Position numbers and translations under genes: made by a program
Notes under the pieces: model-generated
Databases searched by the model: none
The model's input: the letters and a program-made list of their open reading frames with translations, nothing else
Told to the model about the DNA's origin: nothing
Part shown: one piece after another, positions 1-9,079 of the stretch
Numbering within the stretch: position 1 is the first letter of the stretch
Layout: every line of letters starts with the position of its first letter
From: an uncultured Saprospiraceae bacterium
GTDB lineage: Bacteria > Bacteroidota > Bacteroidia > Chitinophagales > Saprospiraceae
DNA: 27,188 bases
Direction: 5' to 3'
NCBI GenBank assembly: GCA_938039305.1
Contig: CALHUZ010000242.1
Span: 1 to 27,188 of the forward strand

Positions 1-267
1 ATCATGCTCTTCAATGCCTATACCTCTTGTTACTTTAAGCGGCTTCTCTTTCGATAATATAGCCACTCCAGAGTATCCTTTCTTCACGGCAGAGTGAACA
101 CTAAGTGTGTATCCTTTTGCATCTTCCAAAGCTTCTTCAACTTGATCGTCTTGTGCTTTTGTCTCTTGAAGACAGTATATATCCGATTTGCTTTTCTTGA
201 GCTCATTTAAAAAATCCTTTTTCACGGCAGCCCTCACTCCATTTACATTCCACGATGTGATCTTCAT
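1..267 (-). CDS. xth: Exodeoxyribonuclease III, N-terminal part (cut by window edge)
   Basis: The first 89 residues are present; the C-terminal part lies beyond base 1. The family is a Mg-dependent AP endonuclease and 3'-5' exonuclease in base-excision repair, acting in the cytoplasm. Visible signature: the start MKITSWNVNGVRA, in which Asn7 is the metal/phosphate-site Asn, and LQETK, in which Glu35 matches the catalytic metal-binding Glu of E. coli Xth (Glu34). The segment VKKGYSGVAILSK is the family's 'GYSGVAI' block. The ATG start is fixed by the conserved MKI-SWN beginning. It lies 53 bases downstream of the ydjC-like gene on the same strand, so cotranscription is possible. The catalytic Asp and His residues of the C-terminal half cannot be checked here. 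No anomaly is visible. Confidence 0.93.
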   Translation of the reverse strand, partial: MKITSWNVNGVRAAVKKDFLNELKKSKSDIYCLQETKAQDDQVEEALEDAKGYTLSVHSAVKKGYSGVAILSKEKPLKVTRGIGIEEHD

Positions 268-320
268 ATATACTTTATAATTTCTTTCTTCACTTATAGT
301 TTAGAGCAATGCTCTTGATT

Positions 321-1256
321 TTAATCTTTTGTAACATTTGCCATGAGTGCATCTCTCACTTGCTTCCAAGATACCAGATGAATATCAAGCTCTTTTAATT
401 TAGACTTATAGTGCTCACTCGTCACATAATTAAAATCTTTCTGCCGCCATGTAGCCCCAAAGTCTGGATGATCGACCATTACTGCTTGCATCTCTGCATC
501 GTCGTAACCAAGATGTACGATGACTTCATTAAGTCCTGGCACAACCTTGGTGATCATGTCATCATACATACTTTGCCAATCAGGTACCATCTTTCCCATC
601 ATAATCAAATTGTCAAGTGGATAATGAATTTTACCTGCTAATGAATCAAGTCCCCAAGAAGGAGGAATTCGATCACCCGGGACCATGATAGGAAGATCAT
701 ATTCTTTACCAAGTTTAACATAGATGCGAAACATCTCTGGTGTCGAAAACAATGTGCCCATGTGACTGTCTAAATGCGAAACAGCTATCCCTGAAGCTAA
801 TGCTTTATCAATCTGAGCCCTAATCTCTACCTCCACTTCATCAAGATTAGCACTGGAGACAACATCTATCACCTTGTCATACATCACTCCTTCATCATTG
901 AGCAGAGATGAAATCTTGTCTGAAGAGGCAACTCCATCCCACTTATAGTACTTCCATTCTGATGTCAAGGTCAAATGAAGCCCCCAGCATAATTCTGGAT
1001 GATCTGCGGCATATGCTGCAATCTCACTAAACCAAGGACAAGGGACCATAATACTACTGCTCGATATACCGCCATTAGCAAATGCTTCTATACTGGCCGC
1101 ATTGACTGAGTGTGCAACGCCTAGATCATCGGCATGCATGATCAAAAGCTTAGCATCAGGGCTATATCCAAGCAATTCAGAAATAGATTGTCCAAAGCTA
1201 TCGGAAAAGAGACCGATTTGAAATACTAGTAGAAATCCAAAAGTTGCTAATTTCAT
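321..1256 (-). CDS. Exported YdjC/ChbG-type carbohydrate deacetylase
   Basis: 311 aa. Residues 1-23 look like a signal peptide (Lys2, hydrophobic core, ending FGQ). The mature part carries the YdjC fold landmarks: HADDLG at 41-46 (metal-binding Asp43/Asp44), WGLHLTLTSEW around 91-101 (His94), and SHLDSHMGT at 160-168 (His161, His165). The family removes N-acetyl groups from oligosaccharides such as diacetylchitobiose, using a divalent metal. Characterised members such as E. coli ChbG are cytoplasmic, so the signal peptide suggests action in the periplasm or outside on an unidentified glycan. It sits 53 bases upstream of xth on the same strand; that neighbour says nothing about substrate. The ATG start gives a complete signal peptide. 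Family assignment is firm; substrate is unknown. Confidence 0.85.
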   Translation of the reverse strand: MKLATFGFLLVFQIGLFSDSFGQSISELLGYSPDAKLLIMHADDLGVAHSVNAASIEAFANGGISSSSIMVPCPWFSEIAAYAADHPELCWGLHLTLTSEWKYYKWDGVASSDKISSLLNDEGVMYDKVIDVVSSANLDEVEVEIRAQIDKALASGIAVSHLDSHMGTLFSTPEMFRIYVKLGKEYDLPIMVPGDRIPPSWGLDSLAGKIHYPLDNLIMMGKMVPDWQSMYDDMITKVVPGLNEVIVHLGYDDAEMQAVMVDHPDFGATWRQKDFNYVTSEHYKSKLKELDIHLVSWKQVRDALMANVTKD

Positions 1257-1378
1257 TTTTAGAGCCTTAAAGCGACGTTAATCTTCTATAATAAGAGTAC
1301 AAAATAGTTAATGTAGCATTAAGAAACTGGACTCTTATAGAATCATCGCTTATCATTGAATAAGCTAAATCATCACAA

Positions 1379-1915
1379 ATGAAATCTATCCTCTCACTTT
1401 CGATCGTATTAATCTTTCTGTCCTCTTGTGGACCTAATCTAAAATACTTCACAGAAGACCTATATGATGAATACAATTGGTCAGATAATGAACTCAAGCG
1501 TATACAGTTCTACGTGTCTCAAGACATCGTTCTTTATAAGGGAATGTCTGATAATGACACGAAGATTAGAGATGGTAAGATCAGAGTCAAAAGCGATCGA
1601 AAAGTAGAGGAGATAGTTATTAGAAAAGGTACACCTGGTGTCTTTATACAATCGCCAAAGGAAAATCGGTTCGCTATATCATTTGATGATGGGCGCGGAC
1701 AGTTTTTAATGTTTGGCCCCAACCCAAAAGCTAATGGCCGATTCGTCTTGTTAGCTAAAGACTGGGATAGAAGGTCTGGAAAAGTTACTTATGGGGGACA
1801 GACGTATGAGACTGATTCTGCAAGCGCCTATGCCGCTTTGATGGTTGATATAAAAAGAGCCAAGAAGACAAAGTACAAGAGTAAGCAAGCAGATGGTCAG
1901 AGAGTGAGAGGATAA
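1379..1915 (+). CDS. Small lipoprotein of unknown function
   Basis: 178 aa. The N-terminus MKSILSLSIVLIFLSSC is a lipoprotein signal peptide with a lipobox ending LSSC (Cys17), so the protein is probably lipid-anchored in the inner or outer membrane. The middle (about 25-145) is polar and likely beta-rich, with the segment RFAISFDDGRGQFLMFGP. The C-terminal 25 residues are strongly basic (KRAKKTKYKSKQ and onward). I do not recognise the family. It is divergent from the deacetylase and convergent with the TerB-like gene, whose stop lies only 5 bases away. An antisense open frame at 1267-1497 overlaps its start, but it has no protein-like features. Confidence 0.7.
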   Translation: MKSILSLSIVLIFLSSCGPNLKYFTEDLYDEYNWSDNELKRIQFYVSQDIVLYKGMSDNDTKIRDGKIRVKSDRKVEEIVIRKGTPGVFIQSPKENRFAISFDDGRGQFLMFGPNPKANGRFVLLAKDWDRRSGKVTYGGQTYETDSASAYAALMVDIKRAKKTKYKSKQADGQRVRG

Positions 1916-1920
1916 ATAGC

Positions 1921-2343
1921 TTAATTAAGGTATGCTTTAATCTTATCCAGTAGTTTGTCTGGTGGTACGGATCGGTTCACGTGTTCTTTCAGCACATCGA
2001 TGAGGTCATTAGTTAACTCAGGTCTAAATCCTAACTTAAAACCTAGTTGCTTGACAAGGCGCTCTTCTTCGATATCGACTTCTCCATCAGCATTCATAAA
2101 GAATAAGAAGTAGTAAAGGATCATCACTCTGTCCTTCTCCTCTGTAGGAGGTGTCAGTGGATACTCTTGTTGCTTAGTTTGAATCTCTTGCACATCAGCT
2201 TCCGTTAGCCCAAGTTGAAAGGCCACATGTAAGATATATCCTATCTCTGATTTGCTCTCTCTATTATCAGCCTCCTTGAGCTTAAAAAGCAAAGCAATGA
2301 TAGCACGCTTGGCATGGTCGGGAGTTGATATAGGATCTAGCAT
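1921..2343 (-). CDS. TerB-like helical protein
   Basis: 140 aa from the first ATG. The open frame continues upstream to a TTG at 2364, but the ATG at 2343 is the better start. It is a soluble, mostly helical protein. The stretch ILYYFLFFMNADGEVDIEEE with the following RLVKQLGFKLGF resembles the TerB / DjlA N-terminal fold, whose hallmark is an acidic D-G-x-[IV]-x-x-x-E loop that may bind metal. TerB-like domains occur in tellurite-resistance and envelope-stress proteins, but the biochemical role is usually unknown. It is the last gene of a minus-strand run, 96 bases after the patatin stop. Assignment rests on the acidic loop and helix pattern only. Confidence 0.6.
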   Translation of the reverse strand: MLDPISTPDHAKRAIIALLFKLKEADNRESKSEIGYILHVAFQLGLTEADVQEIQTKQQEYPLTPPTEEKDRVMILYYFLFFMNADGEVDIEEERLVKQLGFKLGFRPELTNDLIDVLKEHVNRSVPPDKLLDKIKAYLN

Positions 2344-2439
2344 AAGAGTTCGTAAGAGTTTCAAAATAACTATGTATAAAAGATAATGCCAAAAGCAGGA
2401 ATCTTGTTCAAGATGTTATCCAATGTATAGCATCATACA

Positions 2440-3339
2440 CTAATCAAGCTCTCCTTTCTGATCTAGGCTTGCGGCATACTCCATACCCTCTTTCCACCAT
2501 CCAGACATCTGAGTAGAATCAAACAAGAATGAATGCTCTGTTAATACTCTTGGAGTAAATATGAAATTGACATGCACAGAATTATCATATACACTTTGGA
2601 GATGACCTATATAAAGATCATTTCGAGCAATCCGATTATGCATGAAGTCCATAGCTTTCAGCAAAACATCAAATGCATTATTGGTCTTTGACTTATTGGG
2701 CATGCTGTATCTGGGGCTGAGTACAATGACATCTACTTCTGTTGCCCCAGCATTAATGGCCTCTTCGATAGGAATCAAGCTTCCAAATCCCCCGTCCGCA
2801 TATTCATATCCATCTTTTTCAACGATGCCCATGAAAGGAACGAAACTGGTAGAAGTCCACATCCATTCTGTAAAGTCTTTATAATTATGATCTGTCGCAT
2901 ACTTATACTCTACTATGTTAAGTGAGAGATTAGAAACTGCGACTATGACTTTTTTAGCTGACTGACGGACTTGCTCATACTCATCAGAAGACATCGTCTT
3001 ACGGATGGTCTTGAGTAGATTTTTATGCTCTCCAAATGTCTTCTTCCCTTTCAAGAACATCTGGATGATATTGCGGTGGTTGATTTTTGTAAAGATCCCC
3101 GACTCGCCTTGCTTTATAGTGAAAGGGCTGACATTGTAGATGTCCTCTTGTCTGACACTTGTGAAGGCCTTCCTTATATTGTCTATGTTGTTGATAGCAA
3201 GATGAGGGATGAGTAAGCTTCCAGTAGAACACCCTGCGAAGATGTCATACTCTCTTTTCTTCTCTTCAATCAAATACTGGGCGATTCCCCCTCCAAAAGC
3301 TCCTTTACTGCCTCCGCCTCCTATAACTAATGCTCTCAT
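2440..3339 (-). CDS. Patatin-like phospholipase
   Basis: 299 aa, no signal peptide. All patatin landmarks are present: the oxyanion loop GGGGSKGAFGGG (7-18), the nucleophile elbow G-C-S-T-G (36-40, Ser38), and the dyad Asp in A-D-G-G (Asp182). The family hydrolyses acyl esters of phospholipids or neutral lipids with a Ser-Asp dyad. Length matches the short bacterial RssA-type patatins, which lack added beta-barrel or regulatory domains. It follows alr by 41 bases on the same strand and precedes the TerB-like gene, so it probably belongs to the same transcript. Nothing nearby suggests an anti-phage CapV-type role: no nucleotide cyclase is adjacent. Substrate is unknown. Confidence 0.88.
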   Translation of the reverse strand: MRALVIGGGGSKGAFGGGIAQYLIEEKKREYDIFAGCSTGSLLIPHLAINNIDNIRKAFTSVRQEDIYNVSPFTIKQGESGIFTKINHRNIIQMFLKGKKTFGEHKNLLKTIRKTMSSDEYEQVRQSAKKVIVAVSNLSLNIVEYKYATDHNYKDFTEWMWTSTSFVPFMGIVEKDGYEYADGGFGSLIPIEEAINAGATEVDVIVLSPRYSMPNKSKTNNAFDVLLKAMDFMHNRIARNDLYIGHLQSVYDNSVHVNFIFTPRVLTEHSFLFDSTQMSGWWKEGMEYAASLDQKGELD

Positions 3340-3380
3340 TTTATATCTAAACTAATAACTATTATGACGCAGTATTTCCG

Positions 3381-4541
3381 CTAAGATAACATGCTTGGGG
3401 CATTATCAATATAAACTCGTGGTACCCGAGTATTTATAATTGTCATTATCTCATAAGGGATAGTGCCTGCCCATGAAGCTAAGTCTTCTATTCTAATCTC
3501 TTCGTCTCCTTGCCGCCCGATGAGCACGACTTCGTCTCCATTGTATGCTGTACCATCTTCTAAGTTGACCATCATCTGATCCATACAGATATTCCCAACT
3601 TGATCATACTTCCTTCCTCTGATCAGCACCTTGGCCTTATTACTCATCGCCCTCATATAGCCATCACCATATCCAAGTGGCAATGTCACCACTCTTGTGT
3701 TATGATCGGATGACCAAGCACCTCCGTAACTGACGGGATGATCTGGTTTCACAACTTTAAAGAAGACAACGTGCGTCTGCCATGAAAGCACTGGGCTTAC
3801 ATCTATTAACAGCTTAAGATGTGGCGCTGGGTAAATCCCATAAAGCAAAATACCAACTCTGATCATATCGCATGCAGTATCTTTGAGCTGGAGCATTGCT
3901 CCACTATTACTCATATGCACAAATGGCCTCGTTAGGTTCCTCTTATTATAAAAGGCCAATATGCTTTCAAATCGTGAGACTTGAAGCAAAGTATAACTAT
4001 CATCCTCTTCGTCAGCATTGGCAAAGTGGGTAAAAATGCCTTCAATAAGAGTATGCTTACATTTCAGTGATTCTTCTAATAGTGCTTCAGCGCTATAATA
4101 ATGCATGCCGATTCGTTCCATACCCGTATCAATCTTCAAGTGGGCGATCGCCTTTTTGCCCATCGATTGTGCAGTCTGTTCTATCTGCTTAAGCTTCTCG
4201 ATTGACGAAGCGGTAATGGTAAGATCATGCTTTATAAAAAGAGGTATCTGATTTCCAATGATTCCTCCCAGAACTAATATGGACGTCTTGACACCTGCTT
4301 CACGAAGCATGATGCCTTCTTCTAAGTAAGCAACACCAAAATAATACGCTCCTAATCCCTCTAAGTGCTGAGCAATCTTGATTAACCCATGTCCATAGGC
4401 ATTAGCCTTAAGGATGAATATGACTTTCTGATCAGCAGCATGTCTTGTGATCGTATGATAGTTCTTAGTAAGAACATTGAGATCGATTGTCACATAAGTC
4501 GGTCGCAATACACTCGTAGCAAGCGTGTCTTCATGAAGCAT
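3381..4541 (-). CDS. alr: Alanine racemase
   Basis: 386 aa, the usual size. This PLP enzyme interconverts L- and D-alanine, supplying D-Ala for peptidoglycan. The PLP lysine is in ILKANAYGHG (Lys45), and the second catalytic base is Tyr272 in VSYGGAW. PLYGYGDGYMRA-like and GNICMDQMMVN blocks of the C-terminal beta-domain are also present (LPLGYGDGY, then GNICMDQ). In many Bacteroidota alr is fused to murF; here it stands alone. The stop of the M36 peptidase gene is 28 bases upstream on the same strand and the patatin gene is 41 bases downstream, so it may be cotranscribed with both. The ATG start gives a 12-residue lead before the conserved R-P-T-Y-V-x-I-D-L. Confidence 0.95.
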   Translation of the reverse strand: MLHEDTLATSVLRPTYVTIDLNVLTKNYHTITRHAADQKVIFILKANAYGHGLIKIAQHLEGLGAYYFGVAYLEEGIMLREAGVKTSILVLGGIIGNQIPLFIKHDLTITASSIEKLKQIEQTAQSMGKKAIAHLKIDTGMERIGMHYYSAEALLEESLKCKHTLIEGIFTHFANADEEDDSYTLLQVSRFESILAFYNKRNLTRPFVHMSNSGAMLQLKDTACDMIRVGILLYGIYPAPHLKLLIDVSPVLSWQTHVVFFKVVKPDHPVSYGGAWSSDHNTRVVTLPLGYGDGYMRAMSNKAKVLIRGRKYDQVGNICMDQMMVNLEDGTAYNGDEVVLIGRQGDEEIRIEDLASWAGTIPYEIMTIINTRVPRVYIDNAPSMLS

Positions 4542-4569
4542 ACAAGTATAAAATGTCTATTTGCGTTAC

Positions 4570-7500
4570 TTATTGTTTTATAAAGGCAACTGTGTAGGTT
4601 TCTTCTCTATCAGCCAACTCAATAAAGTACATACCAGAAGAAAGTGTGGAAATATCTTCTTGCCATTCTTGGGCGCCAGATGATATGGTAACTGATTTTT
4701 CTCTAATCAGTCGACCATCTATGCTTACTATCCGCAACATACCAGAAGATCTTTTCTTTGCGTCAAGCGAAATATTGACAAATTGATCAGCCGGATTAGG
4801 GCTTACAGAAAACGAGAGATCTTCAGTTATAACTTCAATGACGGGAACAACCCCAGCATTTGAATTTACAAGTGTAAAATCACTTGAACAATCGATCATA
4901 GTCCCTCCGCTGGTGATACAAGCTTGTCCATTTAATTCTTTGCGCTCATAAAGTTCGAAGTCATCTATTACCCATCCATCTGCTTCTAGTGTCTCTTGAA
5001 ATAGAAGAGATATATAGCTAAACCTCACCAAGATCTGCTGTCCATCATATGGAGATAGATCAACTATAGTAGTTTGCCAGTCACCTTGAAGGCCAGTGAA
5101 AGCACTTTGCACATTGCGGTAGAAAAAATCCGGAAACGGACAGTTATTAAAGCAGTTGCTAATTGCATCAGGCAAACCATTCACTAAATACTGTTCTTCA
5201 GAGATCGGAGACCAAGAATCTCCTTGATCTAGGGACACTTCTAAAACTCCACCATCGATTCCAAGATCCATCTCATACTTATGACTAAACTTAAGTAGAT
5301 GATTCTCTGCTGTTACAGAGATCGGATCTGTCCACTGAGCGAATGATTCCCCACCGATAGAATCAGGCCTCACTCTATAACTGAATATCCCTGAAGTGCT
5401 TGAAGTGGTAGATAGTCGCCAACCTTGAAGTTGAGCATTGGACTCTGAAGTTTCAAATTGTCTAACACTTTCCATGTCATCATAAACTTGAAAACTTGCA
5501 TAACTGATGTCTGTAGTGGATAATGTATATGACAGAGTCTCAGTTGAACCAAATGGCAAATCTTCGATATTAAATAATACCATATTGCCTTCAACACTTA
5601 TTCTTGAATCACTCGACTCCAAGAACGTTGTTCCTTCTGGTATTTCGTCTGTCACAACTACCTCAGTCAACGCTTCTTTATAATTAGAAACATTTAGCGT
5701 CACTTCTATCTCATTTCCTGGATCTATAAAAGGAGTCATCTCTTTAGTTATAGTCACCTCTCCTCCACATGACAAAGGCACCTCAAATCCATCAGCATTA
5801 TCATATCGCGAGTCTGGATCATTTGCAATAGCATCTACTCCAAAACCTCTTCGAGCAAATACGCTCCAAATCAAACAACTATTTTCCCCCAGATTAAGAA
5901 GCTCATCCGCACTAAGTATGGCATCTCTCCCATCTAACAAACTTGGATCACATTCTTGCAACTTCAAACCATCCATCACGAGTTGCAATGCTCTGACATT
6001 ACCAGATGTAGGGTCTTTCCAAGTCGCATCATATCCATCTTGCTCAATAAACGCCCAATAAAGATCCCATAAAGCACTGGCCCAGACCTCTCCGACATCA
6101 TGAGGTCGAGCAGAAAATCTAATGTGGCTATGGAGTTGTGGATTGATAGACATATCAGTACTATAAGGATATCGCCTGATACCTCTACTATCTCTTGGAC
6201 CACCAGAGACATAAGTTCCAATTCCTCTTGTCAGATCTCCAGTATCATTTTCTTGCTGAGTCAAAACCAGTGCAAAAAAATCACTCCAGCCTTCTCCCAT
6301 TTCCTCGTCGTTATTAAGGCATGCAGATGTTTGTGCACCTCCTGTCAGTCTTAATGATATCCCATGACCATATTCATGGGTTACGATTCCATTATCAAAC
6401 CCAGAAGATAGTTCACGTGTAGCATTAAACTTTCCAGTTACTCCCTGACTAAGTTCAGACTTTATCAAAGCACAATCTTCTCTACTTAAAAAGACAGAAG
6501 GAATCATTACCAAATTAGAATTTTCTCCAGCAGACATAGAAACAAGAGGGGCATCAGACAAATTATTACACACGATACAAGCTATCGCTCCTGCTTCTTG
6601 GGCATTATGTACTTTAAAACTAAAATCACAAGTTCCCCTATCAATCAATGCTATCTTTCCGGATAGCTCATCTCCGTTAGTTATGACATCACATGCATCT
6701 CGAGAATCTCCATCATTATCTCTTACATAAATGATACTTTCCATTATCGACTCTAATGGTATAGGGCCAAAACCTGCCGATCCTGTTTCATACGCCCCTT
6801 TTACAGAAGCAGGTCCAAGAATTTCAAAATCTCCGGCGAGTATCCATTTAAACATTTCCATAGTTCCGTTAGCCCCATCTCTTGGTGCAGCGAACGTTGC
6901 ATTATTGATACCTGATCCATCTAGCGCTTCTGCAAAAACATGGTCATCATCTCGCCCACCCTTCCCGTAGTTATTAAATTGAAAATTACCAGCTGATTCT
7001 GTGAAGCCCAATGCATACGACCAATCATGCAGATAATTATTCCAATAAAACAAATTGGTTAGATCTGCATCAATGTTCTCTTTTGGCTGTTTTTCAAAAT
7101 CTAAAGGAAAATCAAATATCAAAGTCCCCGATGCGGTTGTTTCAATATTGTCCGGTTCATTAGAATTAGAAGTATCTTGATATGCATGAACATTATTGCC
7201 TCTCAAGATATTATACTCGGCACCTTCGATGCCATCTGTATCATGCCAGCCAAAAGGTGAAGCTATCTCATCCGCAGGTTCTGACACCAATGTTCTCTCT
7301 GTAACTCGAGGAGATTCTGCCGGGACTGCATATACGCGATACTGAGAACCATCGGCAGCACCGATACTTTCACTTTTATAATTACTCTTTGAAGAAAGAG
7401 GTACAACTGGCAATTCAATTTTTTCTAAATCATGATCTCCATGCAGGTGGTTATCAAAGTTACAATAGACTGTACTATTTGACTCTTGTACAACAGTTCC

Positions 7501-8103
7501 TTCTTTACCATCTATAACTATCTCCCAGTGATCCTTACTATTCGCGGGAGCAATATTAATAACCCAAGACAAAACATAACGTCCCGTATTATTCTTTGCC
7601 CATACTTTTCTAACTTCTGTCGGACCATTAGAAATCGGCAACTCAGAAAAAACAAAAGATCCTTCTTTTAATTTAGTAGGGGTTCCTAAGCTTTTATAAT
7701 TTCTTAGATCCAAATGTTTTGCAACCGCTACCACAGAAGCAGTAGCATCAACGTCAGTCTGTTGCTTTTCAAATAAAGCATGATCAGTTATTATTCTTTT
7801 TGCATTCAATATTGACTGAGTACTACTCAATGCGATATTTCCAATTGACTTATATACTTCAACTCCATCTTTCATCTGTTGGAAGTAGATGTATCTGATG
7901 CCAGTAAATTCATTTTGATGCTCATTGATGATCACAAAATCTTCAGACAGTATAGGTCCTAATTCTTGATTCAATTGTTTAATCAACTGCGAGAAAGAGT
8001 CCTTATTGATATGAGTGTTTAGATCTGATTGACCTAATCCCACTTGACTCAAAGCTAAGACGAGCAAAAAAATTGAAATAATATGACTCAGTTGTACTTT
8101 CAT
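4570..8103 (-). CDS. Secreted M36 (fungalysin-like) metallopeptidase with PA domain and T9SS sorting signal
   Basis: 1177 aa. Order: signal peptide (1-24); propeptide of fungalysin/thermolysin type (about 40-125); M36 catalytic region from about 230, interrupted by a PA domain (about 450-560; GKIALIDRGTCDFSFKV, EAGAIACIV); zinc motif H-E-Y-G-H (576-580) with third ligand Glu604 in GEGWSDFF; a DUF11-like beta domain (about 775-870); a jelly-roll/MAM-like segment (about 875-1085, with DGWVIDDFELYE); and a T9SS type A sorting domain (about 1093-1177, SVSPNPADQF). It should be exported by Sec, then carried over the outer membrane by T9SS, and degrade extracellular protein. It heads a minus-strand run with alr 28 bases downstream. 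All catalytic residues are intact. Confidence 0.93.
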   Translation of the reverse strand: MKVQLSHIISIFLLVLALSQVGLGQSDLNTHINKDSFSQLIKQLNQELGPILSEDFVIINEHQNEFTGIRYIYFQQMKDGVEVYKSIGNIALSSTQSILNAKRIITDHALFEKQQTDVDATASVVAVAKHLDLRNYKSLGTPTKLKEGSFVFSELPISNGPTEVRKVWAKNNTGRYVLSWVINIAPANSKDHWEIVIDGKEGTVVQESNSTVYCNFDNHLHGDHDLEKIELPVVPLSSKSNYKSESIGAADGSQYRVYAVPAESPRVTERTLVSEPADEIASPFGWHDTDGIEGAEYNILRGNNVHAYQDTSNSNEPDNIETTASGTLIFDFPLDFEKQPKENIDADLTNLFYWNNYLHDWSYALGFTESAGNFQFNNYGKGGRDDDHVFAEALDGSGINNATFAAPRDGANGTMEMFKWILAGDFEILGPASVKGAYETGSAGFGPIPLESIMESIIYVRDNDGDSRDACDVITNGDELSGKIALIDRGTCDFSFKVHNAQEAGAIACIVCNNLSDAPLVSMSAGENSNLVMIPSVFLSREDCALIKSELSQGVTGKFNATRELSSGFDNGIVTHEYGHGISLRLTGGAQTSACLNNDEEMGEGWSDFFALVLTQQENDTGDLTRGIGTYVSGGPRDSRGIRRYPYSTDMSINPQLHSHIRFSARPHDVGEVWASALWDLYWAFIEQDGYDATWKDPTSGNVRALQLVMDGLKLQECDPSLLDGRDAILSADELLNLGENSCLIWSVFARRGFGVDAIANDPDSRYDNADGFEVPLSCGGEVTITKEMTPFIDPGNEIEVTLNVSNYKEALTEVVVTDEIPEGTTFLESSDSRISVEGNMVLFNIEDLPFGSTETLSYTLSTTDISYASFQVYDDMESVRQFETSESNAQLQGWRLSTTSSTSGIFSYRVRPDSIGGESFAQWTDPISVTAENHLLKFSHKYEMDLGIDGGVLEVSLDQGDSWSPISEEQYLVNGLPDAISNCFNNCPFPDFFYRNVQSAFTGLQGDWQTTIVDLSPYDGQQILVRFSYISLLFQETLEADGWVIDDFELYERKELNGQACITSGGTMIDCSSDFTLVNSNAGVVPVIEVITEDLSFSVSPNPADQFVNISLDAKKRSSGMLRIVSIDGRLIREKSVTISSGAQEWQEDISTLSSGMYFIELADREETYTVAFIKQ

Positions 8104-8122
8104 AACTCTGACTATCTACCTT

Positions 8123-8130
8123 TATCTTTG
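8123..8130 (+). promoter_or_regulatory. Candidate -7 promoter element for rlmB
   Basis: TATCTTTG matches the Bacteroidota -7 consensus TAnnTTTG exactly. It lies in the divergent region between the M36 peptidase and rlmB and would give a leader of about 100 nt. No TTG-type -33 element at the usual spacing was seen, so the call rests on one short motif. Confidence 0.4.
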
Positions 8131-8237
8131 GACAATAAGAATGCTGGACACTCCTTAGACTTAGCTAACGCTAATATATAAGAAGACGTGTTCTCTAATT
8201 GTTTAATATTTCTTAAAAGAACGAAAATAGCACAGAA

Positions 8238-8996
8238 ATGTCGGGACGCCATGATAAGGATGTACAACTCATATATGGGCGCAACCCCATCTTAGATGCT
8301 TTAGAGCAAAAGAAGTCTTTCGAGCGTATCTACATGAGAGACAATCTCACTGGAGAATTAGAGAAGTCGGTAAGACAACTGTGCAAAGAAAAAGATATTC
8401 CACTTCGAAAAGTTCCTCAGATAAAACTGGACAAACTCGCTCACAATCGAAATCATCAAGGAGTGGTCGGCATAGGTTCGATCATATCATATCAAGAGAT
8501 ATCTATGATGATTCCTCACTTGTATGAGCGAGGAATTGATCCGATTCTGATTCTACTAGATAATGTCCAAGATGTACGTAACATCGGGGCTATAGCAAGA
8601 AGCGCAGAGGCGTTAGGAGCACATGGACTCATAGTGAGCGGAAAGAATGCTGGAATGATCACACATGATAGTCTAAAGGCTTCTGCAGGGGCATTATCAA
8701 GAATTCATGTGTGTCGTGAGAAGAACACAATCAAAACAATTGAAGAGTTGAAGTCTCATGGCATCGTCACTGTGGGAACAACACTAACGCACAGCAAGCC
8801 CATCTTTGAAACTAAACTTCGTGCACCCGTCTGTCTATTGTTAGGCTCAGAAGGTACTGGGCTTCACAGATCTGTTGAAGCAGAGTGTGATTCTCTCATT
8901 TCTATACCTCAGCCTGGTAAGACGGATTCTCTCAATGTATCTGTCGCAGCAGGTATATTACTTTACGAGATTCAGAGACAAGCATCGTTGAGTTAG
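8238..8996 (+). CDS. rlmB: 23S rRNA 2'-O-ribose methyltransferase, RlmB/TrmH (SPOUT) family
   Basis: 252 aa, the family's normal length. The N-terminal substrate-binding domain (about 1-80) begins with IYGRNPILDAL, as in RlmB. The SPOUT domain shows motif 1 (LLDNVQDVRNIGAIARSAEA; catalytic Arg in DVRN-G), motif 2 (LLLGSEGTGL) and motif 3 (IPQPGKTDSLNVSVAAGILLYE), which form the knotted SAM pocket. RlmB methylates the ribose of G2251 in the 23S rRNA P-loop. Paralogues of the same family act on other rRNA or tRNA sites, so the exact nucleotide is inferred. The ATG start matches the family N-terminus. A TAnnTTTG element stands about 107 bases upstream. Confidence 0.9.
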   Translation: MSGRHDKDVQLIYGRNPILDALEQKKSFERIYMRDNLTGELEKSVRQLCKEKDIPLRKVPQIKLDKLAHNRNHQGVVGIGSIISYQEISMMIPHLYERGIDPILILLDNVQDVRNIGAIARSAEALGAHGLIVSGKNAGMITHDSLKASAGALSRIHVCREKNTIKTIEELKSHGIVTVGTTLTHSKPIFETKLRAPVCLLLGSEGTGLHRSVEAECDSLISIPQPGKTDSLNVSVAAGILLYEIQRQASLS

Positions 8997-9079
8997 TCGA
9001 TTAAAGCTACGCCAGGGAACAATTCTGCTTCTTAAGGCATTAATTCAAGAGATGTAACTTTATCATTCAAACACCACTA

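Noticed and set aside
303..315. AGAGCA/TGCTCT dyad after the deacetylase stop, as a terminator
   Set aside because: The stem is short, the loop is a single base and no T-run follows on the minus strand.
1267..1497. Minus-strand open frame of 76 codons across the start of the 1379 lipoprotein
   Set aside because: It overlaps a gene with a clear lipobox, has no signal, motif or protein-like pattern, and reads as antisense of that gene.
2440..3339. Patatin as a CBASS-type (CapV) anti-phage effector
   Set aside because: No cyclase or other defence gene is adjacent; neighbours are alanine racemase and a TerB-like protein.
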